This document shows, in pieces, positions 1 to 5,463 of a stretch of 5,599 nucleotides of DNA; the stretch's first letter is position 1, and every line of letters begins with the position of its first letter. The notes under the pieces are model-generated. The model ran no database searches. It was not told the DNA's origin and saw only the letters and a list, made by a program, of their open reading frames with translations. A program made the position numbers and the translations under genes. Source of the stretch: Roseovarius sp. GTDB taxonomy: Bacteria; Pseudomonadota; Alphaproteobacteria; Rhodobacterales; Rhodobacteraceae. The stretch lies in the NCBI GenBank assembly GCA_023260815.1, contig JALQUE010000399.1:1-5599 (forward strand), read 5' to 3'.

Positions 1-1628
1 ATCTCGCGCTGGCGCTCCAGCGAACTCAGCACCGTGGAATTCAACAGGATCGACACCAGCCCCGGCACGCGGTACTTGCGCTTGCGCCGCCCCCGCAGCC
101 GGTCGATCAACAGCGCAAAATTCGACGGCAGATCCTCCAGCTCCAGCGCGCGGTTGGGTGGCCCCAGCAGATCGACCGCCACCGTGCGCGCGGCCCCTGA
201 CTGCTCCATCACGTCGACGGGCAGGTTGTTGACCACTCCGCCATCCACATGCAGCCCGCCATTCATCGGCACCGGCGGCAACACGCCGGGGATCGCATAG
301 GTCGCGGTCAGCGCGCGCCACAATGGCCCCGCGCGCAGAACGGTCTGCATCTGGGTGGTGTAATTGGCCGAGACGCAGAAAAACGGCGTCCATGTGTCCT
401 CGATCCCGATATCGCCGCCGGTCGCCTCGCGGATTGCCCGCTGACCCAGATCGCGGGTCTTGCGCCCCTTCACCAACGAGATCATGGGCAGCAGGTTCCA
501 GTCATTCGTCGGCCCGCCGCTGTCCACGAACACCCTGCGCGCCGCCCGTTCCAGATCGGCGCCCCGCAAGCCCATCGCATACCACGCCGCCATCGCCGCC
601 CCGATCGACGTGCCCCCCACCATGTCCGGCACGATGCCCGCCTCGGCCAGCGCCCGGATCGCGCCCAGATGCGCCGCCCCCCGCGCGCCGCCCCCCGCCA
701 GCACCAGACCCACCGCGCGCCCCGTCAGGATGCGCGCGACCCGGCCCTGATCCTCGACATGGCCCGGGCGCATGTGCAGATGCCGGTCCAGCCTGCGCAT
801 CGCCAGCCAATCCGCGGTACCGGTCGGGCTGCGGGTGTCGTCGGGATGGATCAGCAACAGCGTCTGGCGCGGCAGCACGCCCCCCGCCCGGTCCAGTGTC
901 GCCTCCTCGGGGTCTGGCGCGGGATCGGCACCCGCATCGGCCACGCGAACCACCTCATCGGCCTCGGCCACGGCCATCCGCGCCCAATCGCTGTCCGCAC
1001 GGCCGGCCAGCACGATCACCAGATCGGTGTCGCGCTCGCCCTTGTGGATCGCGTGCCGCCCCGCGGCAATATCCGCGCTTTGCTCGACGATGGTGACCGG
1101 CGCGTCATACCGTGCCGCCAGCCCATCGGCCAGCGCGCGCAGATCGACCCCCGGCGTCACCGCCACCAGACACAGCGTCTCGGGCACATAACCGGGATGG
1201 CGCGGCCCGGAATTGCGCGTCTCGCGGGTGATCAGCGTGCGCGCGATGGCAAGGCTCAGCTGCGGATACTGCCCCAGCACCCGGTCGAAACTGTCGGCCC
1301 CGATCCGCGCCACCGTCGACGCCCGCGAGGCCCGCACCGTCGCGTTGCGCGGTGTCTGCATGACCAGCCCGGTTTCCCCGATCGTCTCGCCCTGCCGGAT
1401 TTCCCCGATGAATGTCTCGCCGTCGCCCGCGCCCAGACTGACGATCAGCCGCCCCCGCAACAAGATGAACAGCGCATCCGACGGATCGCCCTCGCGCATC
1501 AGGACATCGCCCGCACGCAGCTCGTTTACGGTCAATTCGGCCCGGATCGTCTCGAGGATGGCAGCATCCGGCGCATCAAGGCCAAACACATCGAACAACG
1601 CCCGTTCGATCAAAATATCGTCTTTCAA
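1..1628 (-). CDS. Patatin-like phospholipase / NTE-type lysophospholipase with N-terminal cyclic nucleotide-binding domain (3' end missing)
   Basis: This is probably a serine esterase acting on (lyso)phospholipids at the membrane. I translated 542 residues on the minus strand with no stop. Residues about 15-130 form a cNMP-binding-like domain; the phosphate-cassette segment reads IGETGLVMQTPRNATVRA, with Glu85 and Arg94 in the expected places. Residues about 150-305 match the linker seen in NTE/PNPLA6 proteins (LLLIHPDD, then ARILTGRAVGLVL). The patatin domain follows: oxyanion loop GGGARG at 312-317, nucleophile elbow GTSIG with Ser341, and DGG with Asp462. The Ser-Asp spacing is 121, close to that of NTE. 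The visible end (SILLNSTVLSS) is the usual C-terminal helix region, so probably only a few tens of residues are missing. The start is TTG, because an in-frame TAA lies at 1641-1643 and a good ribosome binding site sits 7 nt upstream. It is divergent from the DUF2852 gene. Whether it binds cAMP, cGMP or nothing cannot be told. Confidence 0.95.
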   Translation of the reverse strand, partial: MKDDILIERALFDVFGLDAPDAAILETIRAELTVNELRAGDVLMREGDPSDALFILLRGRLIVSLGAGDGETFIGEIRQGETIGETGLVMQTPRNATVRASRASTVARIGADSFDRVLGQYPQLSLAIARTLITRETRNSGPRHPGYVPETLCLVAVTPGVDLRALADGLAARYDAPVTIVEQSADIAAGRHAIHKGERDTDLVIVLAGRADSDWARMAVAEADEVVRVADAGADPAPDPEEATLDRAGGVLPRQTLLLIHPDDTRSPTGTADWLAMRRLDRHLHMRPGHVEDQGRVARILTGRAVGLVLAGGGARGAAHLGAIRALAEAGIVPDMVGGTSIGAAMAAWYAMGLRGADLERAARRVFVDSGGPTNDWNLLPMISLVKGRKTRDLGQRAIREATGGDIGIEDTWTPFFCVSANYTTQMQTVLRAGPLWRALTATYAIPGVLPPVPMNGGLHVDGGVVNNLPVDVMEQSGAARTVAVDLLGPPNRALELEDLPSNFALLIDRLRGRRKRKYRVPGLVSILLNSTVLSSLERQRE

Positions 1629-1635
1629 AAGCTTT

Positions 1636-1642
1636 CTCCCTT
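1636..1642 (-). promoter_or_regulatory. Shine-Dalgarno AAGGGAG fixing a TTG start
   Basis: AAGGGAG on the minus strand lies 7 nt before the TTG at 1628-1626. The in-frame TAA at 1643-1641 overlaps the first bases of this site, so no upstream start is possible. The next in-frame ATG would cut into the cNMP-binding domain. Confidence 0.75.
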
Positions 1643-1801
1643 ACACGTCGTCACTCGTCACGAAACACAAGGCGCCCTTCGGGGGGCGTGCTGAAATGCG
1701 GTCTCTTCGGTAATATTCTGTGTGGGATGTTTCGCCGAAAATTCCCGGAATGCAATCTCGGGGATGGCCGAAACCCACCGCCGCCCGCAAGGAAACCCGC
1801 C

Positions 1802-1820
1802 GACACGTGGCAACCGTGTC
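1802..1820. promoter_or_regulatory. Inverted repeat GACACG-N7-CGTGTC, possible operator
   Basis: Perfect 6-bp arms (1802-1807 and 1815-1820) flank a 7-bp spacer. The right arm is part of the 11-mer CCGTGTCATGC (1814-1824), which recurs exactly at 5387-5397 upstream of the symporter gene. The site is about 175 bp upstream of the NTE-like start. A regulator is inferred, not identified. Confidence 0.3.
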
Positions 1821-1900
1821 ATGCGATACTCGATGTATTTCAGTGCCTTGCGGCCCACTCTTCATGCATATCAGCCGCCCCGCCGCTGCAGTCCCCGACA

Positions 1901-1913
1901 TGACGTTACGTCA
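1901..1913. promoter_or_regulatory. Dyad TGACGT-T-ACGTCA, possible operator
   Basis: This is a perfect 6+1+6 palindrome in otherwise non-coding DNA. ACGT-centred dyads of this kind are bound by several regulator families, and MerR-type regulators of alphaproteobacteria use related ACGT-rich sites. I cannot assign one. It lies 156 bp upstream of the DUF2852 start and 273 bp upstream of the NTE-like start. Confidence 0.35.
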
Positions 1914-1916
1914 CCT

Positions 1917-1931
1917 AATGTAAAAAACATT
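1917..1931. promoter_or_regulatory. Dyad AATGT-A5-ACATT, possible operator
   Basis: Perfect 5-bp arms flank a five-adenine spacer, in an AT-rich patch starting 3 bp after the TGACGT dyad. It could be a second operator or part of an A-tract-bent promoter upstream region. Confidence 0.25.
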
Positions 1932-1999
1932 CACATACCCTCTTGCAGAGCCGCTTGCCACGTCCCAGCTTGGCGTATGTAAACAAACTTAACATCCAA

Positions 2000-2059
2000 A
2001 ACCCAACCGACCAGAACCCAACCGACCAGAACCCAATCGACCAGAACCCAATCGAAAGG
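2000..2059 (+). repeat. 15-bp tandem repeat, about 3.7 copies, ending in the ribosome binding site
   Basis: The unit is AACCCAACCGACCAG. Copies start at 2000, 2015, 2030 and 2045; the third carries ACC to ATC, and the fourth reads AACCCAATCGAAAGG, so its tail forms the Shine-Dalgarno of the DUF2852 gene. Because the unit is five codons long, the frame stays open on both strands (NPTDQ repeats on plus, GFWS-type repeats on minus). I see no good start that would make either peptide real. The repeat most likely sits in the 5' untranslated region. Confidence 0.9.
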
Positions 2060-2068
2060 ACACCCCGC

Positions 2069-2509
2069 ATGAGCTTCGCCACCTCGCAGACACACACCAC
2101 AGCACAGCCCCCCTTCGGCTGGCTCGCCCGCGCCGAGGGTTGGATGGACGCCCGCGGCAAGCCCGCCTGGATCGCCGCGATGGTCCTTGCCTTCGTGCTG
2201 GTCTGGCCGCTTGGCCTGGCCCTGCTGGGCTATATGCTCTGGCGTGGCAAAGTCACCTGCTCGGGTCCGCGCGCCGCGCGTGTCCCCGTCCAGACTGGCC
2301 CCACCGGCAATTCCGCCTTCGATGCCTACCGCGCCGACACCCTCTCGCGGCTGGAGCGGGACCAAACCGAGTTCGAGGCGTTTCTCCAACGCCTGCGCGA
2401 CGCGCGCGACAAGTCCGAGTTCGACCAGTTCATGTCCGACCGCGCGCGCACCGCCTCCCATCCGGTCGCGACAGACCCCGACGCCCCCTCGGCGCCCGAC
2501 CGGGCATGA
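2069..2509 (+). CDS. DUF2852 family membrane protein
   Basis: The protein has 146 residues and its function is unknown. One hydrophobic segment at about 34-57 (AWIAAMVLAFVLVWPLGLAL) predicts a single inner-membrane helix. The conserved part of the family follows at 84-127: FDAYRADTLSRLERDQ, then EFEAFLQRLRDARDKSEFDQF, a charged helix-forming stretch probably exposed to the cytoplasm. The tail is short and rich in Ala, Pro and Asp. The ATG at 2069 is chosen because AAAGGA lies 8 nt upstream (2055-2060). A longer frame from TTG at 1943 would translate the upstream tandem repeat and has no ribosome site. The stop codon lies within a second tandem repeat (2498-2528). An RDD-family gene follows after 85 bp on the same strand. 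Family assignment is from the C-terminal motif. Confidence 0.88.
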   Translation: MSFATSQTHTTAQPPFGWLARAEGWMDARGKPAWIAAMVLAFVLVWPLGLALLGYMLWRGKVTCSGPRAARVPVQTGPTGNSAFDAYRADTLSRLERDQTEFEAFLQRLRDARDKSEFDQFMSDRARTASHPVATDPDAPSAPDRA

Positions 2510-2528
2510 CCGGGCATGACCGGGCCAT
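2498..2528 (+). repeat. 10-bp tandem repeat over the DUF2852 stop codon
   Basis: GACCGGGCAT occurs twice exactly (2498-2507, 2508-2517), then once with an inserted C (GACCGGGCCAT, 2518-2528), followed by GACC. Each junction creates TGA: at 2507 (the real stop), at 2517 in another frame, and at 2528 back in the original frame. Confidence 0.85.
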
Positions 2529-2543
2529 GACCCCACAGCTTTT

Positions 2544-2570
2544 GCCGGTCCGGGCCTTCCCCGGATCGGC
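2544..2570 (+). terminator. Strong hairpin between DUF2852 and RDD genes (terminator or attenuator-like)
   Basis: An 11-bp stem pairs 2544-2554 with 2560-2570, with one G-U pair (2548-2566) and a 5-nt loop CCTTC. No run of T follows, so it is not a standard intrinsic terminator. It may be a transcript 3' end stabiliser, or it may partly separate the two genes. Confidence 0.4.
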
Positions 2571-2579
2571 CCGACGCCT

Positions 2580-2585
2580 TATATT
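2580..2585 (+). promoter_or_regulatory. Candidate -10 box TATATT for the RDD gene
   Basis: TATATT lies 9 nt before the ATG at 2595. A transcript starting 6-8 nt downstream would begin almost at the ATG, and no Shine-Dalgarno is visible there. The region 17 bp upstream (TTCCCC) is a poor -35, and the preceding hairpin overlaps it. Confidence 0.3.
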
Positions 2586-2594
2586 CCCCGCATC

Positions 2595-3044
2595 ATGAGC
2601 GATTATACCTGGCACACCCCCGATCCCGTCACACAGCCCGAATTCTATCGGGATGTGCCCGTCAAGCGTCTGATCGCCTGGATCGTGGACACGATCCTGA
2701 TCCTGCTGATCTGCCTTGCCATTCTGCCCTTCACCGCCTTTACCGGCCTGCTGTTCTTTCCGGCGCTCTTGTTGTTCGTCGGCTTTGGCTACCGCGTGAC
2801 CACGATCGCGCGCGGCTCGGCGACATGGGGGATGCGGCTGGTGGCGATCGAATTTCGCACCTTGGACGGGCGGCGATTCGATCTGACACTGGCGTTTTTG
2901 CACACGCTCGGCCTAACAGTGTCGTTCGCGCTGCCGTTCCTGCAGGTGATTTCCGTGGTGCTGATGCTGACCACCGCACGCGCCCAGGGCCTGTCTGACC
3001 ACGTCCTCGGCACGGTTGCCCTGAACCGCCGCGCGACTAGCTGA
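2595..3044 (+). CDS. RDD family membrane protein
   Basis: This 149-residue integral membrane protein has the RDD domain over most of its length. The namesake residues are visible: Arg25 in KRLIAWIVD, Asp32 in the first membrane helix, and Asp135 in SDHVLGT near the end. Hydrophobic segments lie at about 26-45, 47-67 and 100-127. The loop motif TWGMRLVAIEFRTLDGRRF (78-96) is the usual one after the second helix. RDD proteins are small membrane proteins of mostly unknown role; some have been linked to ion or solute transport, but nothing here indicates a substrate. ATG at 2595 is the only good upstream start, and the segment DPVTQPEFYRDVP before helix 1 looks native to alphaproteobacterial members. 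No ribosome site is visible, so it may be translated leaderless or coupled. It is followed 73 bp later by bpt. Confidence 0.92.
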   Translation: MSDYTWHTPDPVTQPEFYRDVPVKRLIAWIVDTILILLICLAILPFTAFTGLLFFPALLLFVGFGYRVTTIARGSATWGMRLVAIEFRTLDGRRFDLTLAFLHTLGLTVSFALPFLQVISVVLMLTTARAQGLSDHVLGTVALNRRATS

Positions 3045-3068
3045 CGACACGTCTTTACCCCCTTGGCG

Positions 3069-3084
3069 CAAGCCTTCGGGCTTG
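3069..3084 (+). promoter_or_regulatory. cUUCGg tetraloop hairpin in the RDD-bpt gap
   Basis: CAAGCC-TTCG-GGCTTG forms a perfect 6-bp stem with the exceptionally stable C(UUCG)G loop. This holds only in the plus-strand transcript, matching the direction of both neighbouring genes. There is no T run after it. It ends 14 nt before the GGAGGA ribosome site of bpt (3099-3104), so it could protect the RDD message end or shape the bpt leader. Confidence 0.45.
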
Positions 3085-3117
3085 ATACCGTGCCGGTCGG
3101 AGGACCAGAGACAGACC

Positions 3118-3942
3118 ATGCGCCACACGCTGCCGATAGCGCCCCAATTCTACGTGACGGCTCCGCAGCCCTGCCCCTATCTCGAGGGGCGGATGGAGCG
3201 CAAGTTGTTCACCGCCCTGCAGGGCGAAGGCTCTCAGCGGCTCAATGACAGCCTCTCGAAACAGGGCTTTCGTCGCTCGCAGAATGTGCTCTACCGGCCC
3301 GCCTGCGCCGAATGCTCGGCCTGCCTGTCGGCGCGGGTCAACGTGGCCGACTTCGCCATGTCGCGCAGCCAGCGCCGCACCTGGAACCGCAACGCCCGCC
3401 TGGAACGCCGCGCCACCTCGCCTTGGGCGACCGAAGAACAATACAGCCTCTTCCGCCGCTATCTGGAACATCGGCACGCCGATGGCGGCATGGCCGACAT
3501 GGACACGTTCGAATTCGCCGCCATGATCGAAGAAACGCCGATCCGCACCCGCGTCGTGGAATATACCGACAGCGAAACCGGCGATCTGGTGGCCGTCTGC
3601 CTGACCGACGTGCTCGAGGATGGGGTCAGCATGGTCTATTCCTTCTACGACCCCGACCGCCCACGCGACAGCTTGGGCACCTATATCATCCTCGACCATA
3701 TCGAGATCGCCCGCGAAAACGGCCTGCCCCATGTGTATCTCGGCTACTGGGTGCCCGGCAGCCCCAAGATGGGCTACAAGGCCGCCTTCTCCGGGCTCGA
3801 AGTCTATGTGAACGGCGCTTGGGAACGGATGGGCACGCCCGAAGATTACAGCGCGCAACTGCACCCGCTCTCGAACGATCCGATCTCCGAACAGGTGGCC
3901 AATATCTCGCTGCCCGACGGCAAGCCGCTGCGCGCGCGCTGA
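3118..3942 (+). CDS. bpt: Aspartate/glutamate leucyltransferase (Bpt, ATE1-type aminoacyl-tRNA-protein transferase)
   Basis: Bpt moves leucine from Leu-tRNA onto proteins that begin with Asp or Glu. This creates an N-terminal leucine degron recognised by ClpS and degraded by ClpAP in the cytoplasm. The 274-residue product has the two family halves: an N-terminal part (about 1-100) with Cys19 in PCPYL and the cluster CAECSAC (Cys63, Cys66, Cys69), and a C-terminal transferase part with SFYDPD (175-180) and the hallmark GYWVPGSPKMGYK (209-221). Length and motifs indicate an intact gene. ATG at 3118 is preferred because the protein then begins MRHTLPIAPQFYVT, typical of the family. The TTG at 3082 would add 12 unlike residues. 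GGAGGA at 3099-3104 is 13 nt upstream, a rather wide gap. The gene may be co-transcribed with the RDD gene and is convergent with the symporter gene. Leucyl rather than arginyl specificity follows from the bacterial Bpt family, not from a residue I can see. Confidence 0.96.
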   Translation: MRHTLPIAPQFYVTAPQPCPYLEGRMERKLFTALQGEGSQRLNDSLSKQGFRRSQNVLYRPACAECSACLSARVNVADFAMSRSQRRTWNRNARLERRATSPWATEEQYSLFRRYLEHRHADGGMADMDTFEFAAMIEETPIRTRVVEYTDSETGDLVAVCLTDVLEDGVSMVYSFYDPDRPRDSLGTYIILDHIEIARENGLPHVYLGYWVPGSPKMGYKAAFSGLEVYVNGAWERMGTPEDYSAQLHPLSNDPISEQVANISLPDGKPLRAR

Positions 3943-3955
3943 TCCCTTCGGATCA
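3940..3955. terminator. Inverted repeat joining the two convergent stop codons
   Basis: TGATCC-CTTC-GGATCA has perfect 6-bp arms. The left arm starts with the bpt stop (TGA, 3940-3942), and the right arm ends with the complement of the symporter stop (3953-3955). It can form a small hairpin in either transcript. No T run follows on either side, so terminator function is only possible. Confidence 0.35.
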
Positions 3956-5323
3956 CGCCCGCCGCCGCATCCCTGCCAGAACGGCGGCAAATCCCACCAT
4001 CAGAACCGCAACGCAGATCACCAGAAGCTGTTCGTATTTATGCGCCTCAGGCAACAGCCCCGCGACCAGCGCGGTGTCGCGCGCGAAATAGGCCGCAGCC
4101 CCCAGCATCGCCGCCGCGAACGCCGCCAGATAAGCCCAAAGCGCGACATCCCGCCCCATCACCAACCCGACCACCAGAACCGGCGTCAGGAACATGCTGG
4201 CCGTGCCGCTGACCGCGACCGCATCGAACAGCGTCTGGTTGCCCCACAGCGTCAGCACCGTGCCCAGCGCCATGAACACCACCATCGTCATGCGCCCGCC
4301 CGTCAGGCTGCGCGGGACAAGCCGCAACTCATCCACCACCAGCCGTGCCGCCGACGCCAGCGCCGAATCCAGCGTGCTCAGCGCACTGATCAGCAGCGAC
4401 ACCAGCAGCGCGCCAAAGACCCAAGCCGGGAACATCCCCGCCCATGTCCCCAACAGCTCGCCCTCATAGGCCGCACCCACCAGCCCCGCCTGCACGCCGA
4501 AAAGGCCGAAGGCAATGATACAGAGCGACGAAATCCAGAACGCATGCAGAAACGACGCCCGCGTCGTGGCCCGGTCAGCGATAAAGCCGCGATCCATCAT
4601 CACCGGATCATGCGCGGGATATGAAAACACCTGCAGCAACGCCACCAGCAACAAGACCTGCCCGTTCCACGCCCCCGCCGTGCCAGGCGCCGTCAGCACC
4701 GCGCCCAGATCGAACTCCGGGCTGGTCAGCAACGCCACGAAGGCCGCCGCGAACACCGCCAGAAAGACCAGCATCTGCAAGACATCCGTGCGCAGCGACG
4801 CGCTCAAGCCCCCCCAGGCGCTATAGGCAAGCCCCAGCACCGCCACCGCCAGGATCGCCCAGGTGTCGGCCCCCGCCGAGGCCGGCAATGCCGCGCCAAA
4901 GATCAGCCCCACCACCAGCAGATTGGCAAAGACCTCCGACAAAAGCCGCAGCGCGATCACCAGATTGTAGCACCCCGTACCCGCCGCACCGAACCGCGCA
5001 CTCAGCCAGTCCTGCACCGATCCGGCGCCGCCGTCGCGCAACCGGCCCACGATGAACGCCCCGGTCAGGAACGAGCCATAATAGGCGGTATAGGCCAGAA
5101 CGCCCCAGATACCGTAGAAATACCCCAGGATTGCGGCATTCATCAGCGACCGGGCGAAAATCCATGTCGTGACCTGGCTCAGCACCAGCACCCAAAGCCC
5201 CGGTGCGCGCCCCTCGGCGCTGGCCCCTCCGAAGAACCCCTCGATGGTGGCGCGGCGCGGCGCCACCATGAGAGAGGCAAGGATAACACCGCCGAACACG
5301 GCGATCACTGTCAGCGTCTGCAT
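3953..5323 (-). CDS. Sodium:solute symporter family (SSS) transporter
   Basis: This inner-membrane secondary transporter, 456 residues long, probably couples uptake of a small organic solute to a sodium gradient. About 13 hydrophobic segments are visible, at roughly 3-20, 43-65, 71-94, 118-145, 152-171, 182-200, 222-236, 257-280, 297-318, 345-362, 373-390, 393-413 and 432-451. Family signatures are YSAWGGLSASLRTDVLQ (167-183) and ALSTLDSALASAARL (314-328); the latter corresponds to the helix that holds sodium-coordinating serines in vSGLT-type transporters. The loop DPVMMDRGFIADRATTRAS (239-257) is also typical. At 456 residues it is on the short side for the family but has no visible gap. 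ATG at 5323 has AAGGGA 10 nt upstream. The substrate is not predictable here. It lies 194 bp downstream of an SDR gene in the same direction, so it could be co-expressed with it or driven by its own promoter. Confidence 0.93.
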   Translation of the reverse strand: MQTLTVIAVFGGVILASLMVAPRRATIEGFFGGASAEGRAPGLWVLVLSQVTTWIFARSLMNAAILGYFYGIWGVLAYTAYYGSFLTGAFIVGRLRDGGAGSVQDWLSARFGAAGTGCYNLVIALRLLSEVFANLLVVGLIFGAALPASAGADTWAILAVAVLGLAYSAWGGLSASLRTDVLQMLVFLAVFAAAFVALLTSPEFDLGAVLTAPGTAGAWNGQVLLLVALLQVFSYPAHDPVMMDRGFIADRATTRASFLHAFWISSLCIIAFGLFGVQAGLVGAAYEGELLGTWAGMFPAWVFGALLVSLLISALSTLDSALASAARLVVDELRLVPRSLTGGRMTMVVFMALGTVLTLWGNQTLFDAVAVSGTASMFLTPVLVVGLVMGRDVALWAYLAAFAAAMLGAAAYFARDTALVAGLLPEAHKYEQLLVICVAVLMVGFAAVLAGMRRRA

Positions 5324-5358
5324 GAAAAAACGGTCCCTTGGTCCTGATCTGGCACAGG

Positions 5359-5364
5359 ATTATC
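5359..5364 (-). promoter_or_regulatory. Candidate -10 box GATAAT for the symporter gene
   Basis: GATAAT on the minus strand matches TATAAT at 5 of 6 positions and would start transcription about 30 nt before the ATG, leaving room for AAGGGA at 5339-5334. The sequence 16-19 bp upstream is a poor -35 (around GCTGGC), so an activator would be expected if this promoter is real. Confidence 0.35.
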
Positions 5365-5388
5365 CCGGCCCCGCCGCCTGCGCCAGCC

Positions 5389-5429
5389 GTGTCATGCCCG
5401 CCCAACGCAAACGTGACACCCGGTGACAG
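5389..5429. promoter_or_regulatory. TGTCA/TGACA element cluster upstream of the symporter promoter
   Basis: GTGTCA (5389-5394) and TGACAC (5414-5419) form a perfect inverted repeat with 19 bp between the arms. A second GTGACA copy (5423-5428) repeats the first (5413-5418) at exactly 10 bp, one helical turn. The cluster starts 25 bp upstream of the candidate -10 box, a fitting place for an activator or repressor site. No regulator is identified. Confidence 0.35.
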
Positions 5430-5444
5430 ACACCCCCGGCGCAA

Positions 5445-5463
5445 GGCGCGCGCCGCGCGCGCC
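5445..5463 (-). terminator. All-GC hairpin downstream of the SDR gene
   Basis: Eight G-C pairs (5445-5452 with 5456-5463) close a 3-nt loop, 54 bp after the SDR stop in the direction of transcription. It is not followed by a T run. It may end or stabilise the SDR transcript; alternating GC also makes such palindromes by chance in this genome. Confidence 0.3.

Larger units (their letters stand above)
1629..2068. other. Divergent intergenic region (NTE-like gene / DUF2852 gene)
   Basis: These 440 bp separate two divergently transcribed genes and are less GC-rich than the flanking genes. No open frame here has a convincing start, ribosome site and recognisable protein. The region contains three dyads (1802-1820, 1901-1913, 1917-1931), a tandem repeat (2000-2059), a small dyad TTTCGCCGAAA at 1730-1740, and a possible 6-bp hairpin at 1672-1689 (loop TTCGGG, one G-U pair) that would lie in the leader of the NTE-like transcript. 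I found no promoter with two good hexamers in either direction. A TATGTA at 1976-1981 is only a weak -10 candidate for the plus-strand gene. Confidence 0.7.

Noticed and set aside
1672..1689. GC hairpin with TTCGGG loop as a terminator
   Set aside because: No plus-strand gene ends there, one stem pair is G-U, and no T run follows; at most it is leader structure of the NTE-like transcript.
249..1694. Long plus-strand open frame of 481 codons
   Set aside because: It is the antisense of the NTE-like gene, in the codon-aligned frame; the product is low-complexity, rich in Arg, His and Pro, with no recognisable domain.
1658..1858. Minus-strand 66-codon frame (GTG start) with KALKYIEYRMTRLPRV near its start
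   Set aside because: The first third looks faintly protein-like, but the ribosome site is poor, the rest is not recognisable, and I know no family for it. It could be a gene remnant; a homology search giving conserved hits in relatives would reverse this.
1641..1901. Minus-strand 86-codon frame ending 12 nt before the NTE-like start
   Set aside because: It is in frame with the NTE-like gene but ends in TAA, has no domain or clear ribosome site, and shows intergenic composition. Its stop is useful only as proof of the TTG start.
1943..2068. N-terminal extension of DUF2852 through the NPTDQ repeats
   Set aside because: It would start at TTG without a ribosome site, while the ATG at 2069 has AAAGGA at 8 nt.
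1915..2160. Minus-strand 81-codon frame with repeated GFWS pentapeptides resembling a membrane helix
   Set aside because: The repeats come from the 15-bp DNA repeat read backwards; the start would be TTG without a good ribosome site and the frame overlaps the DUF2852 gene antisense.
4040..4624. Plus-strand 194-codon frame opposite the symporter
   Set aside because: It is a shadow of the symporter gene, rich in Arg, Gln and His, with no domain.
4821..5444. Minus-strand 207-codon frame overlapping the symporter start
   Set aside because: It is a frame-shifted reading of the symporter 5' end; the true frame has family signatures and a ribosome site.
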